From Chryseobacterium sp. Leaf201 (GTDB lineage Bacteria; Bacteroidota; Bacteroidia; Flavobacteriales; Weeksellaceae), in the NCBI RefSeq assembly GCF_001421435.1, contig NZ_LMKA01000067.1, positions 1-42,575 on the forward strand: DNA of 42,575 nt, written 5' to 3'. Under the pieces are notes generated by a model. The model did no database searches, was not told where the DNA came from, and saw nothing but the letters and a program-made list of their open reading frames with translations. The number at the start of each line of letters is the position of its first letter. Position 1 is the stretch's first letter. A program made the position numbers and the translations under genes. Below, one piece after another: positions 7,823 to 16,653 of this stretch.

Positions 7823-8560
7823 ATGGATTCCAATAAAAAATTAGGCCTGATCGGGAAGAACATCGCCTATTCCTTTTCTAAGAAGTTCTTTGAAAACAAG
7901 TTTCAGAAACTGATGCTGAAAGGGTATTCCTATGATATTTTTGATGTGGCTGAAATTGATGAGGTTCTGGATGTATTTTCCACGCCCGGCATTCTGGGAT
8001 GCAACGTGACCATTCCGTACAAGGAGAAAATCATCACATATCTGGATGAACTTAGCGATGAAGCACGGAAGATCGGTGCCGTTAACTGTATCCTGATTGA
8101 AAACGGAAAGAAAACAGGCTACAATACGGATGCTTTCGGTTTTGAGAAAACCCTGTTCCTGCATAAAAAACCCCACCAGGATATGGCCCTGATCCTTGGC
8201 AACGGAGGCGCGGCAAAAGCCGTACAGTATGTGCTGGATAAACACGGGATCAGTGCTCTCACGGTTGCCAGGACCTCTGAAGTGAATTTTGAAAACCTGG
8301 ATAAGGAAACCGTCGGAAACCATAAAATCATCATCCAGTGTACGCCTGTCGGCACCTTTCCCCATTTGGATGACTGCCTGGATTTTCCTTTTGAAGGCCT
8401 TACGGAAGACCACCTTGTGATTGACCTGATTTACAATCCGAATTATACCAAATTCATTACAAAAGCTTCCGAAAAAGGAGCGAAAACAGTGAACGGATAT
8501 TATATGCTTGAACAGCAAGCAGAAAAAGCCTGGGAAATTTGGAATTTTCAAAAAAAATAA
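7823..8560 (+). CDS. aroE: Shikimate dehydrogenase
   Basis: The 245-aa cytosolic enzyme reduces 3-dehydroshikimate to shikimate with NADPH in the aromatic amino acid pathway. Visible motifs: substrate-binding SFSKKF (17-22, in place of the common SxSP), NVTIPYK (61-67) with catalytic Lys67, NTDAFGF (101-107) with Asp103, the dinucleotide glycine loop GNGGAAKA (126-133), and a C-terminal NGYYMLEQQAEKAWEIW that closes the active site. It is at the short end of the family, as usual in Flavobacteria. It stands alone between a terminator and the DUF349 gene. Confidence 0.95.
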   Translation: MDSNKKLGLIGKNIAYSFSKKFFENKFQKLMLKGYSYDIFDVAEIDEVLDVFSTPGILGCNVTIPYKEKIITYLDELSDEARKIGAVNCILIENGKKTGYNTDAFGFEKTLFLHKKPHQDMALILGNGGAAKAVQYVLDKHGISALTVARTSEVNFENLDKETVGNHKIIIQCTPVGTFPHLDDCLDFPFEGLTEDHLVIDLIYNPNYTKFITKASEKGAKTVNGYYMLEQQAEKAWEIWNFQKK

Positions 8561-8637
8561 CCTAAATTAGTCCCTTAATTGGCATTTTAGCCCTATATTT
8601 AAATCTTAATTAACGCCACTCACATAAACGATTTGCT

Positions 8638-10443
8638 ATGATTACAGAAAACAACCTTTCTGAAAACGAAGAGAAGAATAATTCTAACGAACTGCCGCAG
8701 GGAGATACACCGGAAAATACGGTTCCTGCCCCTGAAAGCGGACATGAAGAAGAAGCTGAACACGAAGAAGAGCATGCAGAAGCAGAGATCTCTCTAAGCG
8801 ATGCCCTTAAGGAAATGGAGAAAATCATCAATGCGCCGGATGCAGGGGAAAACCTTAAGAAATTCAATCAGCTGAAGGAAAAAGCAAGTCATTACATCCA
8901 TGATGAAGTGGAAGACAAAAAGCATGAGTACGAGGAAGCAGGGAATGCCGCTGAAAATTTCAGTTACGAGCACCCTTCCCAGGCCAAGTTTTCTGCACTG
9001 GTAAATATTTTCAGGGAGAAATACGATACTTATCAGAAAGGCCAGGAAGAGGAACAGCATAAAAACCTCGAATACCGCCAGAACATTATTGAAAGGCTTA
9101 AAAACCTTTATACCAACTCGGAGCCGGGAACCAATCTCTTCAAATCCATCAGGGAAATTAAAGAAGACTGGGCAAAAGCCGGGCAGGTAGCCAAATCTGA
9201 ATTCAAGATCCTTAACAATAATTATTTCCATCACCTGAACCAGTTTTATCAGATGCTGGATCTTAACAAAGAATTCCTGGAGCAGGAATACAGCCACAAC
9301 CTGGAGAAAAGGCAGCACATTATTGAGCGTGCAAAACAGCTTGAACATGAGCCGGTGATCCAGAAAGCGCTTAACGAACTTCAGTATCTTCACAAACTCT
9401 GGAAAGAAGAAGCCGAACCGGTTTCTGAAGAGTACCGTGAGAAGACCTGGGAAGAGTTCAAGGAAATTTCAAACAAGATCCATGAAAGGAAATCTGAGCT
9501 TTCTGCAGCCATAGAAACGGAACAGGCCGCCAATCTTGAAAAGAAAAACCAGATTATCACCGAAATTAAAAAACTTACCGAGCCTGCGGAAACCCCGAAC
9601 CACAACTACTGGCAGAATGCCATCAGACAGGTGGAAGATCTCCGTTCAGAATTCCTTAAGACCGGAAGTGTTCCGAGAAAGCTTTCCAACCAGAACTGGA
9701 ATGATTTCAAAGCCATCCTCAGAACATTCAATACCACAAAGAATACCTACTATAAATCTTTAAAAGGATCACAGCAGGCTAATCTGGAAGAAAAGCTGAA
9801 ACTGATCCAGACGGCAAAAGACAACCAGAACAATGAAGAATGGGATGTTTCCGTTCCGTTATTCAAAAAACTTCAGGAAGACTGGAAGAAAATCGGGCAT
9901 GTACCAAAAAGCATGACCAATAAAATCTGGGATGAATTCCGTGATGCCTGCAACACATTCTTCAACAATTACAGGGAGAAAAGCAATGCCTCAACGGATA
10001 ACTGGAAAGAAAACTATAAGAATAAAAAGGCGATTCTTGACGAGCTGAAAACTGTTTCCGATGAAGAAGGAAGCATTGAAAAAATCGAAGCCATCAAGAC
10101 TGCGTGGAACAATATCGGGAAAGTTCCGAGAGATAAAATCTCAATCAATACCGAGTTCAACAAAACGCTGAGGGAGAAACTGAAGCTGAATAAAATCAAT
10201 GAATACGATCTGAAAGAAGAAGGTTTATCTGAGAACCAGCTGACTGATAAGGCAAGAAAAATCAAGAACCAGATTTCTGATCTTGAAGCTGAAATTGTGA
10301 AACTGGAGAATAACCTGGCATTCTTTAAGAACCCATCAAAGGATAACCCGTTACTTAGGGATACCTTTAATTCTATTGATGACAAGAAAGCCCATCTGGA
10401 AACCTTAAAACAGAATCTCCACAACATCATCTCCGGAGAATAA
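8638..10443 (+). CDS. DUF349 repeat protein
   Basis: The 601-aa protein is highly charged and almost wholly helical. An acidic Glu/Ser/Pro-rich N-terminus (1-55) precedes repeated ~70-75-residue DUF349 units, recognisable by recurring W-K..G.VP+. and W..F+ elements (e.g. EDWAKAGQVAK, KIGHVPKSMTNKIWDEFRD, NNIGKVPRDK). A C-terminal coiled coil (about 535-598) follows. There is no signal peptide or membrane span. DUF349 proteins are widespread in Bacteroidetes and Actinobacteria, but I know no settled biochemical function; a scaffold or stress-related role would be guesswork. It is followed by a strong terminator. Confidence 0.9.
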   Translation: MITENNLSENEEKNNSNELPQGDTPENTVPAPESGHEEEAEHEEEHAEAEISLSDALKEMEKIINAPDAGENLKKFNQLKEKASHYIHDEVEDKKHEYEEAGNAAENFSYEHPSQAKFSALVNIFREKYDTYQKGQEEEQHKNLEYRQNIIERLKNLYTNSEPGTNLFKSIREIKEDWAKAGQVAKSEFKILNNNYFHHLNQFYQMLDLNKEFLEQEYSHNLEKRQHIIERAKQLEHEPVIQKALNELQYLHKLWKEEAEPVSEEYREKTWEEFKEISNKIHERKSELSAAIETEQAANLEKKNQIITEIKKLTEPAETPNHNYWQNAIRQVEDLRSEFLKTGSVPRKLSNQNWNDFKAILRTFNTTKNTYYKSLKGSQQANLEEKLKLIQTAKDNQNNEEWDVSVPLFKKLQEDWKKIGHVPKSMTNKIWDEFRDACNTFFNNYREKSNASTDNWKENYKNKKAILDELKTVSDEEGSIEKIEAIKTAWNNIGKVPRDKISINTEFNKTLREKLKLNKINEYDLKEEGLSENQLTDKARKIKNQISDLEAEIVKLENNLAFFKNPSKDNPLLRDTFNSIDDKKAHLETLKQNLHNIISGE

Positions 10444-10462
10444 ATTATTTAAAAATCTACAT

Positions 10463-10497
10463 AAAGCGGAGCAAAGCAATTTGACTCCGCTTTTTTA
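10463..10497 (+). terminator. Terminator after the DUF349 gene
   Basis: A 9-bp perfect stem (10463-10471 with 10485-10493) and a T-run to 10496. Confidence 0.85.
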
Positions 10498-10508
10498 TTT
10501 CATTCAGT

Positions 10509-11537
10509 ATGCAGGACGAATTTTATATCAGCAGATGTATTGAGCTGGCCCGGAAAGCCATTGGCAGAACCTATCCTAACCCTTTGGTGGGAAGCGTTAT
10601 TGTTCACAACGGGAAAATCATAGGAGAAGGCTACCATAATAAAGCTGGTGAACCGCATGCGGAAATCAATGCCATCAGTTCCGTTGCCGATAAAAGCCTG
10701 ATTCCGGAATCTACGATTTATGTTTCGCTGGAGCCCTGCGCCCATTACGGAAAAACACCTCCGTGTGCCTTAAAAATTAAAGAGCTTGGATTTAAAAAAG
10801 TCGTCATCGGGGCTATGGATTCCCATGATAAAGTGAATGGAAAAGGTAAAAAAATCATTCAGGAAGCCGGCATTGAAGCTGTTTCCGGAATCCTGGAAAA
10901 AGAATGTATTGAGCTGAATAAAAGGTTTTTCACCTACCATGAAAAGAAGAGGCCGTATATCATCCTGAAGTGGGCGGAATCAGCAGACGGGTTTATGGAC
11001 AGGGATTTCAGGCCCTGCGCTATTTCCAATCCGCTTGTCAATCAGTTTGTCCATCAGATGAGGTCAGATGAACATGCTATTTTAGTGGGAACACAGACGG
11101 CACTTAATGACAACCCGAGCCTGACGGTAAGAAACATTGCCGGTGTTAATCCGGTAAGAATCTTAATTGACTTTGATTTGAAAGTTCCTGCGGATTTCAA
11201 TATTTATAACAATGAAGCCCCGACGTTGGTTTTTAATTCAGTAAAAGAAGGCGATGAAAATAATATCCGGTTCATTAAAATCGGAAGGGAAAATTTCCTG
11301 TCAGATTTAATGGATGCTTTGTACAGAGAACAGATCCAGTCCGTAATTATTGAAGGCGGCCGGTTTACTCTGCAGCAGTTTATTGATGGAAATCTCTGGG
11401 ATGAAGCGGTAGTCATTAAAAATGAAAACCTGAACCTGGAGAACGGTACAAGAGCTCCGGAATTTCCCCTTGCACCAAAGAAAATTAAAGCCTTCTCAGA
11501 CAATGTAATCGAATTTCATCATCAAAAAACCTTATAA
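10509..11537 (+). CDS. ribD: Bifunctional riboflavin biosynthesis deaminase/reductase RibD
   Basis: The 342-aa enzyme catalyses the deamination and side-chain reduction of the pyrimidine product of GTP cyclohydrolase II. The N-terminal cytidine-deaminase-type domain (1-145) shows the zinc site H50-A-E52 and PCAHYGKTPPC (C77, C86). The C-terminal reductase domain (about 150-342) begins RPYIILKWAESADG and includes ILVGTQTALNDNPSLTVR and a VIIEGG cofactor loop. It has full family length. No FMN-riboswitch-like structure is evident in the 12-bp gap after the preceding terminator, so regulation is not visible. Other rib genes are not adjacent. Confidence 0.95.
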   Translation: MQDEFYISRCIELARKAIGRTYPNPLVGSVIVHNGKIIGEGYHNKAGEPHAEINAISSVADKSLIPESTIYVSLEPCAHYGKTPPCALKIKELGFKKVVIGAMDSHDKVNGKGKKIIQEAGIEAVSGILEKECIELNKRFFTYHEKKRPYIILKWAESADGFMDRDFRPCAISNPLVNQFVHQMRSDEHAILVGTQTALNDNPSLTVRNIAGVNPVRILIDFDLKVPADFNIYNNEAPTLVFNSVKEGDENNIRFIKIGRENFLSDLMDALYREQIQSVIIEGGRFTLQQFIDGNLWDEAVVIKNENLNLENGTRAPEFPLAPKKIKAFSDNVIEFHHQKTL

Positions 11538-11637
11538 AACCATAAAAGTCAAAACTTTAACATAAATATCCTGATGTTTTTTCACTGTTTATTGATATTA
11601 ATTATTTAACTTCATGAAAAATTTAATACCTATTATC

Positions 11638-11820
11638 ATGAAAAATTTTAAGAAACTATCAAAAAGAGAATTGAAAACAATTCAGGGAGCTATTGAAAAG
11701 TGCTATTATTTATTTGACGGAACAAGAGTCTGCCCTTGCAACCCTCACACGACCTACAACTGTAATGGCGTATGTGTTCCTATTGGGCAAGCCTGTGCCA
11801 CTCCATCAATTGAACTTTAG
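11638..11820 (+). CDS. Small Cys-rich bacteriocin-like peptide precursor
   Basis: A 60-aa product with the flavobacterial leader pattern MKNFKKLSKRELKTIQGA: basic N-terminus, L-S-+-x-E-L-K, then a double-glycine-like GA. A six-cysteine tail follows (C at about 22, 35, 37, 45, 49, 56). Such peptides are often annotated bacteriocin-like in Chryseobacterium, and the leader resembles those cut by C39-peptidase exporters; no exporter or modification enzyme is present here. An upstream in-frame ATG (11614) is rejected because it adds a second MKN start in front of the conserved leader. It is the first of a tandem pair. Confidence 0.75.
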   Translation: MKNFKKLSKRELKTIQGAIEKCYYLFDGTRVCPCNPHTTYNCNGVCVPIGQACATPSIEL

Positions 11821-11831
11821 AAAAACTGACT

Positions 11832-11996
11832 ATGAAAAATCTGAAAAAAATCCGGAGAGAAGAACTGAAAAATATAGCAGGAGGAAATGCCCCGCAATGC
11901 TGTTCTTACTATCCCCCAAATTTACAGAGATGCTGTGCTACACCTTCAAGTATGAGCTGCCCGCCACCCTGGCTTGATGGAACTTTCCCATGCTGA
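11832..11996 (+). CDS. Second small double-glycine Cys-rich peptide precursor
   Basis: A 54-codon gene 11 bp after the previous one. The leader MKNLKKIRREELKNIAGG ends in a true Gly-Gly; the remaining 36 residues are Cys/Pro-rich, with CC pairs at about 23-24 and 34-35 and Cys at about 43 and 54. Leader similarity to the upstream peptide shows a tandem paralogous pair with divergent cores, as expected of secreted peptide families. A hairpin terminator follows directly. Processing and function are inferred from the leader only. Confidence 0.75.
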   Translation: MKNLKKIRREELKNIAGGNAPQCCSYYPPNLQRCCATPSSMSCPPPWLDGTFPC

Positions 11997-12005
11997 TAAA
12001 TAAAA

Positions 12006-12030
12006 AGAGAACACTGATGTTCTCTTTTTT
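12006..12030 (+). terminator. Terminator of the peptide pair
   Basis: An 8-bp perfect stem AGAGAACA/TGTTCTCT with a 4-base loop, followed by a T-run. Confidence 0.88.
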
Positions 12031-12041
12031 ATTTTAATTAG

Positions 12042-12072
12042 TTGACATGGCTTGCTCTATAAAGTACCTTTG
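12042..12072 (+). promoter_or_regulatory. Bacteroidetes-type promoter (TTG / TACCTTTG) of the YigZ-family gene
   Basis: TTG at 12042-12044 and TACCTTTG at 12065-12072, 20 bp apart, match the -33/-7 consensus of Bacteroidetes primary sigma promoters. The -7 box ends four bases before the ATG at 12077, implying a nearly leaderless mRNA and ruling out the upstream ATG at 12047. Confidence 0.7.
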
Positions 12073-12076
12073 TAGA

Positions 12077-12673
12077 ATGTTCGAGTACAAAACCATAGAT
12101 CAACCTATCGAAAACACGTTATTCAAAGAAAAAGGAAGCAAGTTCATCGGATTTGCCTTTCCGGTAACCAATGAAACGGAACTCAAAAAGGCATTAGAAA
12201 AAATCAGGAGCGAGCACCCGAAAGCAACACACCACTGCTATGCTTTCAGAATGGGGATCAACGGGGAAAACTACCGGGCCAATGATGACGGCGAACCGTC
12301 CGGAAGCGCAGGACTGCCTATTTTCAACCAGCTCCTGGCGAACGATATTACCAATGTCCTCGTTATCGTGGTACGGTATTACGGCGGTACCAAACTTGGC
12401 GTTTCAGGATTGGTGAAAGCCTATAAGGAATCAGCTAAAATCACTTTGGAAGAAGCCCGTATTGTTACAAAAGAACTGGAGACCGAAATTGAAATCCGGT
12501 TTAACTTTAACCAGCAGAATACTATTTTTACCCTGCTTTCAAAATTCGACGGAAAAATCATCAGTTTTGATTCTCAGGAAAGAGCTGTTATATCGGCGAA
12601 AATAAAATCAAAAGACAAAGACAATATCACAGAAGCCCTTACGAACCTTCAGTTTGTGGAATATAAGGTATAA
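12077..12673 (+). CDS. YigZ/IMPACT (UPF0029) family protein
   Basis: The 198-aa protein has the two-domain IMPACT-family layout: the UPF0029 N-terminal domain (about 10-125) with KGSKFIGFAFPV, KATHHCYAFR, NDDGEPSGSAG (family signature) and VVRYYGGTKLGVSGLVKAY, then a smaller C-terminal ferredoxin-like domain (~130-195). Family members are linked to ribosome-associated translation regulation (YigZ, IMPACT/Yih1), but the bacterial molecular role is not settled. The ATG at 12077 is preferred because the promoter lies inside the longer frame. It converges with the next gene, with 31 bp between. Confidence 0.92.
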   Translation: MFEYKTIDQPIENTLFKEKGSKFIGFAFPVTNETELKKALEKIRSEHPKATHHCYAFRMGINGENYRANDDGEPSGSAGLPIFNQLLANDITNVLVIVVRYYGGTKLGVSGLVKAYKESAKITLEEARIVTKELETEIEIRFNFNQQNTIFTLLSKFDGKIISFDSQERAVISAKIKSKDKDNITEALTNLQFVEYKV

Positions 12674-12704
12674 CCTGCCGTTATTTGGACATAGAATCTT
12701 TAAA

Positions 12705-13826
12705 CTATAACTCCGTTATTTTTCCGGTCTGCGGATTGTACAGCATTATTCTCACAATACGCTTATGATATCTCCGCCTTAAAGAAATTGCGATTTCCCT
12801 GTGCATTTCAGTTTCTGGAACCGGCGCAGACCTGATCTCTTTCATTGCCCAGTTCTGCAGAATGATATACGGTTCATTTTTATTCCTGTTGCCGGATCCC
12901 GGCTCAAAATAAGGCCTGAGTTCTTTTTCCTTTTCCGAAAAATAAATATACATCTGCTCGCCTTTCCCGGAATAGAGATTAAATGAAAAATACTGATACC
13001 AGCTTCCGAAAAAACTCAGGACGGGCAAAACAAACCAAAGCACAACCCAATAGCTGTTGGTAATAAAAAATTCCCTGCTTATGGGTTCAACCGGTTTTGC
13101 ATACACAACGATCAGAATTGAAATCATCGCCAGGTTCCAGGGCCAGACCACAGAATTATACTGAATCCCAAAAGGGCCGATAAAAATCAGGATGCTGATA
13201 TGAGTCAGAATCAACAAATAACTTATTTTCTTCTTCGATTGAGAGATAAAAAGCAGAACGGCTAAAAGGATCTCCGTAAAAGGAATCAGCAATCCAATGA
13301 AATAGAGTTTGTACCTTAATATAGCCTCCATGGAAAGACCGAAGAAATCCATCAGTACCATATTCATCCATATCGAAGAAAGAAATCCACGGCTGAGTTT
13401 ATGCAGGCCACTGAAAAAATAAACGGATACCAGAAACAAATGCCCGAGCATCAAAATACGTTTAGGCCTGTGTAGATTAATCACAATGATCAGAAGGAAA
13501 CACATGTACATATATTCCCACGGCTGCCACCGCACGGTATCCAGTGAACAGCTTAACAGTTCAGATAAAAAGAGGGAAATAAGGAGCAGCCGGTTTGCTT
13601 TAACAAACAGCAGCACCAGTAAAGCAAGCACAGAAAACCCGAATAAGAATACATGCAGAAAATCAGGAACATATTTCAGAAAATCTGCCGGCGGAATTAC
13701 CGGATACAGCCTGTCTGTGACCCAGGTCTTATAACTCCATATTTTGGTGATACACCAGAAAAACGCAATGGTTTTAATCAGCCGGCTCACCTGCTGTTCT
13801 TCTGAGCACAATGTCTTTTTATACAT
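12705..13826 (-). CDS. Polytopic membrane protein, possibly HTTM (gamma-carboxylase-like) family
   Basis: The ~373-aa protein has about eight to nine hydrophobic spans, spread over residues ~15-290, then a soluble C-terminal tail of ~85 residues rich in Lys/Arg. VYFFSGLHKLSRGFLSSIW and an early WVTDRLYPVIP recall HTTM-domain proteins (membrane domain related to vitamin K-dependent gamma-carboxylase), but the match is from memory and the catalytic residues were not verified. The frame is open to 13925; the ATG at 13826 is chosen because a good -7 box (13854-13861) lies within the upstream extension. It is convergent with the YigZ-family gene. Confidence 0.65.
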   Translation of the reverse strand: MYKKTLCSEEQQVSRLIKTIAFFWCITKIWSYKTWVTDRLYPVIPPADFLKYVPDFLHVFLFGFSVLALLVLLFVKANRLLLISLFLSELLSCSLDTVRWQPWEYMYMCFLLIIVINLHRPKRILMLGHLFLVSVYFFSGLHKLSRGFLSSIWMNMVLMDFFGLSMEAILRYKLYFIGLLIPFTEILLAVLLFISQSKKKISYLLILTHISILIFIGPFGIQYNSVVWPWNLAMISILIVVYAKPVEPISREFFITNSYWVVLWFVLPVLSFFGSWYQYFSFNLYSGKGEQMYIYFSEKEKELRPYFEPGSGNRNKNEPYIILQNWAMKEIRSAPVPETEMHREIAISLRRRYHKRIVRIMLYNPQTGKITEL

Positions 13827-13853
13827 TTGGGAAATAATGGGATGTAGGTCTGC

Positions 13854-13861
13854 CAAAAGTA
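13854..13861 (-). promoter_or_regulatory. Candidate -7 box (TACTTTTG) of the membrane protein gene
   Basis: A TAnnTTTG match on the minus strand with a TTG about 22 bp upstream; it ends 27 bp before the ATG at 13826. Confidence 0.5.
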
Positions 13862-13941
13862 TAGAATCCTGACGGAATGTAAACAAAAACATCCCAGAAA
13901 ATTTCTGAGATGCCCTATATTTCATTTAAACTTTAAGAAAG

Positions 13942-14652
13942 TTAATCCCTGCGTCCTCCCATCAGTAAGGAAGCCCAGTACAGCAGCTGTGCCAGTGAAC
14001 CGAGAGCAGCCACAACATAAGTTCTTGCTGCCCATTTCAGGCTGTCTTTTACCCCTACATATTCTTCTGAAGTTACCGTACCGGTATCTTTCAGCCATTT
14101 CATCGCTCTGTTACTCGCATCATATTCCACCGGAAGTGTAATAAATGCGAACAGCGTGGTAAACGCAAACAGGATCACTCCTATTCCTAACACCAAACGG
14201 TTACCGGCAGGATTGTCACCGGACTGCGTGGCCACCATAATCATAATCCCCGCAATCAGGACAAACTGCATCAGGTTTGAGCTGACCTGCACCACAGGCA
14301 CCAGCTTGGAACGCAGCTGAAGCATGGAATACCCTACTTTATGCTGTACGGCATGTCCGCATTCATGAGCTGCAACCGCTGCTGCTGCCGCATTTCGCTG
14401 CATATATACTGATTCTGATAAATTTACCGTTTTATTTTCCGGATTGTAATGGTCCGTCAGTTGTCCGGGAACAGAAATAACCTGTACATCATTGATCCCG
14501 TTGTCTCTCAGCATCTTTTCTGCTACCTCCTTGCCGGAAAGCCCGTTGCGGAGGTGAACTTTAGAGTAATATTCGAATTTGGACTTCAGCCTTGAGGATA
14601 CCCACCAGCTGACCAGCATCGAAATACCGATAATTATATAATACCCTATCAT
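13942..14652 (-). CDS. YugP-family zinc metallopeptidase
   Basis: The 236-aa inner-membrane protein has an N-terminal membrane span (about 3-20), a zinc-protease motif HECGH at 96-100 preceded by NAAAAAVAA, and two or three C-terminal spans (~120-140, 150-175, 210-230). The layout fits the Zn_peptidase_2/YugP family, M48-like membrane proteases of unknown substrate. The length is typical. The distance to the upstream minus-strand membrane gene is short, but they run toward the same side with a separate promoter for the downstream gene. Confidence 0.92.
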   Translation of the reverse strand: MIGYYIIIGISMLVSWWVSSRLKSKFEYYSKVHLRNGLSGKEVAEKMLRDNGINDVQVISVPGQLTDHYNPENKTVNLSESVYMQRNAAAAAVAAHECGHAVQHKVGYSMLQLRSKLVPVVQVSSNLMQFVLIAGIMIMVATQSGDNPAGNRLVLGIGVILFAFTTLFAFITLPVEYDASNRAMKWLKDTGTVTSEEYVGVKDSLKWAARTYVVAALGSLAQLLYWASLLMGGRRD

Positions 14653-14727
14653 CTTTTACCTTACTTATAATATATTTTCACCCCATATTATGGAAAAATT
14701 ATGCCAAAGTATTACAATTTTATTAAT

Positions 14728-14735
14728 TATATTTG
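14728..14735 (+). promoter_or_regulatory. Candidate -7 box (TATATTTG)
   Basis: A TAnnTTTG match 24 bp before the ATG at 14759; it falls inside the longer reading frame beginning at 14690 and supports the shorter protein. Confidence 0.5.
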
Positions 14736-14758
14736 TGCCTGAATTACCCTTTAAAGCT

Positions 14759-15901
14759 ATGTCTAAAGTCTCAGTTACTGAAGTAAAAACACCCGGAGAA
14801 TTGAAACAGTTCGTAAAATTCCCGATGGATTTATATAAGAACAATCCTTATTACGTACCTTCTTTCATAAAAGATGAATTTAAGATCTGGGATCCCAAAG
14901 AGAATCCGGCCTTGAATTATTCGGAATCTAAACAGTTCCTGGCAAAAAAAGGGGATAAAGTAGTGGGACGGATTGCAGTAATGATCAACCATAAGGAAGA
15001 AAAGGAATTAGGCATTAAAAAAGTACGTTTCGGCTGGATTGATTTCATTGATGATAAAGAGGTTTCGGCAGCTTTAATTCAGAGAGCAATTGATTACGCT
15101 AAAGAAAACAACATCGGGAAGATTGAAGGGCCGATGGGCTTTACCAACCTGGACAAGGCGGGCATGCTGACCATGGGCTTTGATAAGCTGGCCACAATGA
15201 TCGGTATATACAACCATGAATATTATCCTAAACACATTGAAGAGCTTGGCCTGACAAAAGAAAAGGAGTGGGTGGAATTTGAAATGAATTTCCCTAAAAT
15301 CCTTCCGGAAAAAGTAGAAAAATTCAGCGGTCTTATTGCCCAGAAATACAAGCTGAAAGTTCTTCCGTTCAAATCAAAAGAAGAGATCCTGCCTTTCGTA
15401 GAGCCCATGTTCAGGCTGCTGGACGAAACGTATAAGCATCTTTCCACCTATACGCCTATTTCAGAAGAGCAGATACAGACCTACAAGGAAAAATATTTCC
15501 CGTTTATTGATAAAAACTATGTCATCTGCGTGGTGGATGAAAATAACGAACTGGTTTCCTTTGCCATTACGATGCCTTCATATTCAAAAGCACTACAGAA
15601 GTCGAAAGGAAAAATGTTTCCGTTCGGATGGTGGCATTTCCTGCAGGCCAGCCGTAAAAACGACCGGGCCAATTTTTACCTGATCGGAATCCATCCTGAA
15701 TACCAGAGACGCGGCGTTACAGCTATTATTTTCAAGGAAATCTTTATCCGGTTTACAAGCATGGGAATAGATTTTGCAGAAACCAATCCTGAGCTGGAAG
15801 AGAATAAAAGCGTGCAGGTATTGTGGCAGGATTACAATCCGGTAAACCATAAGAGAAGAAGGACGTATTCATTAAACATCGGAGATCAACAACCTGAATA
15901 A
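14759..15901 (+). CDS. GNAT-like acyltransferase family protein
   Basis: The 380-aa cytosolic protein is a conserved Bacteroidetes type with two N-acyltransferase-like halves. The N-terminal half includes KGDKVVGRIAVMIN and IEGPMGFTNLDKAGML. The C-terminal half contains YLIGIHPEYQRRGVTAIIFKE, in which the RRG-V-A stretch resembles the GNAT acetyl-CoA pyrophosphate loop (R/Q-x-x-G-x-G/A). The substrate is unknown. The conserved start MSKVSVTEVKTPGEL at 14759 is used; an upstream in-frame ATG would add a hydrophobic stretch overlapping the promoter. A 58-codon membrane gene follows after 7 bp, probably cotranscribed. Confidence 0.8.
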   Translation: MSKVSVTEVKTPGELKQFVKFPMDLYKNNPYYVPSFIKDEFKIWDPKENPALNYSESKQFLAKKGDKVVGRIAVMINHKEEKELGIKKVRFGWIDFIDDKEVSAALIQRAIDYAKENNIGKIEGPMGFTNLDKAGMLTMGFDKLATMIGIYNHEYYPKHIEELGLTKEKEWVEFEMNFPKILPEKVEKFSGLIAQKYKLKVLPFKSKEEILPFVEPMFRLLDETYKHLSTYTPISEEQIQTYKEKYFPFIDKNYVICVVDENNELVSFAITMPSYSKALQKSKGKMFPFGWWHFLQASRKNDRANFYLIGIHPEYQRRGVTAIIFKEIFIRFTSMGIDFAETNPELEENKSVQVLWQDYNPVNHKRRRTYSLNIGDQQPE

Positions 15902-15908
15902 ATACATT

Positions 15909-16085
15909 ATGAAGCTGCAACTTATTATTTTCGGGATTTTAATCGCCGGGTTTGTTATTTTCAACTTTTTTCTACAATCTGATAATGACAGGATCAATAC
16001 TGCCGTTAATATCATCTATGCCAGCATCCTGTTCGGTTATATTTCTTTTATGGCATACTCCCTCCTCAGAAAAACGAGGAAATAA
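15909..16085 (+). CDS. Small two-helix membrane protein
   Basis: A 58-aa protein consisting of two hydrophobic segments (about 4-21 and 35-52) joined by a polar turn (QSDNDRINT), with a basic C-terminus (LRKTRK). It starts 7 bp after the acyltransferase-like gene and has a good ATG and stop. No family is recognised. The regular hydrophobic-turn-hydrophobic pattern with a positively charged tail is the main evidence that it is a real gene. Confidence 0.65.
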   Translation: MKLQLIIFGILIAGFVIFNFFLQSDNDRINTAVNIIYASILFGYISFMAYSLLRKTRK

Positions 16086-16175
16086 CCGTTATTTTTACTG
16101 ATTCTAAATTGCCTGATTTACCTGTTTTAATTCCACTTTTAGGCTTATTAATTTCATGCTTTATTGTTTATTCCC

Positions 16176-16183
16176 TAAATTTG
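16176..16183 (+). promoter_or_regulatory. Candidate -7 box (TAAATTTG) of the nuo operon
   Basis: A TAnnTTTG match 23 bp before the nuoA ATG (16207); no well-placed -33 TTG seen. It is the only good box in the gap upstream of nuoA. Confidence 0.5.
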
Positions 16184-16206
16184 CAAATTGAGATAATAAT
16201 GCAAAA

Positions 16207-16578
16207 ATGAATTTACCTGAAAGTTATATTCCAATCCTTATACAGGCAGGTGTTGCGATAGGATTCGTAGCGATTTCTCTGCTTGGAGCGCATTTCTTAG
16301 GCCCGAAACAGAAAGAGGGAAATTCTGTGAAAAACCAAAGCTGGGAATGTGGAATCCCGGTAGAAGGAAATGCAAGAACACCGTTTTCCATTAAATACTT
16401 TTTGACGGCGGTACTGTTCGTTCTGTTCGATATTGAAATCGTATTCTTTTATCCGTATGCTGTAAACTTCAGAGAATTCGGAATGGAAGGATTCTTAGCG
16501 GTATTGATGTTTGTGGCAATTTTCTTTATGGCATTTTTCTATGTCTGGAAACGCGGTGCCTTAGACTGGGATAAATAA
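16207..16578 (+). CDS. nuoA: NADH-quinone oxidoreductase subunit A
   Basis: The 123-aa membrane subunit of complex I has three spans (about 8-30, 63-83, 92-113). The conserved loop KNQSWECGIPVEGNARTPF carries the family Cys (in ECG) close to the quinone entry region, and FDIEIVFFYPYAV is the signature of the second helix. It sits in the membrane arm beside NuoH/J/K. It is the first gene of a 14-gene complex I locus and the start of the proton-translocating NADH dehydrogenase operon. Confidence 0.97.
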   Translation: MNLPESYIPILIQAGVAIGFVAISLLGAHFLGPKQKEGNSVKNQSWECGIPVEGNARTPFSIKYFLTAVLFVLFDIEIVFFYPYAVNFREFGMEGFLAVLMFVAIFFMAFFYVWKRGALDWDK

Positions 16579-16653
16579 AAGATAGAAATTTTAAATGATC
16601 ATTTTAGATAGAAAAACAGCTGTTATAGCTAACTTTAACACTGAATTTTAATC

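Noticed and set aside
10498..10508. FMN riboswitch upstream of ribD
   Set aside because: Only about 11 bp separate the preceding terminator from the ribD start, far too little for an RFN element.
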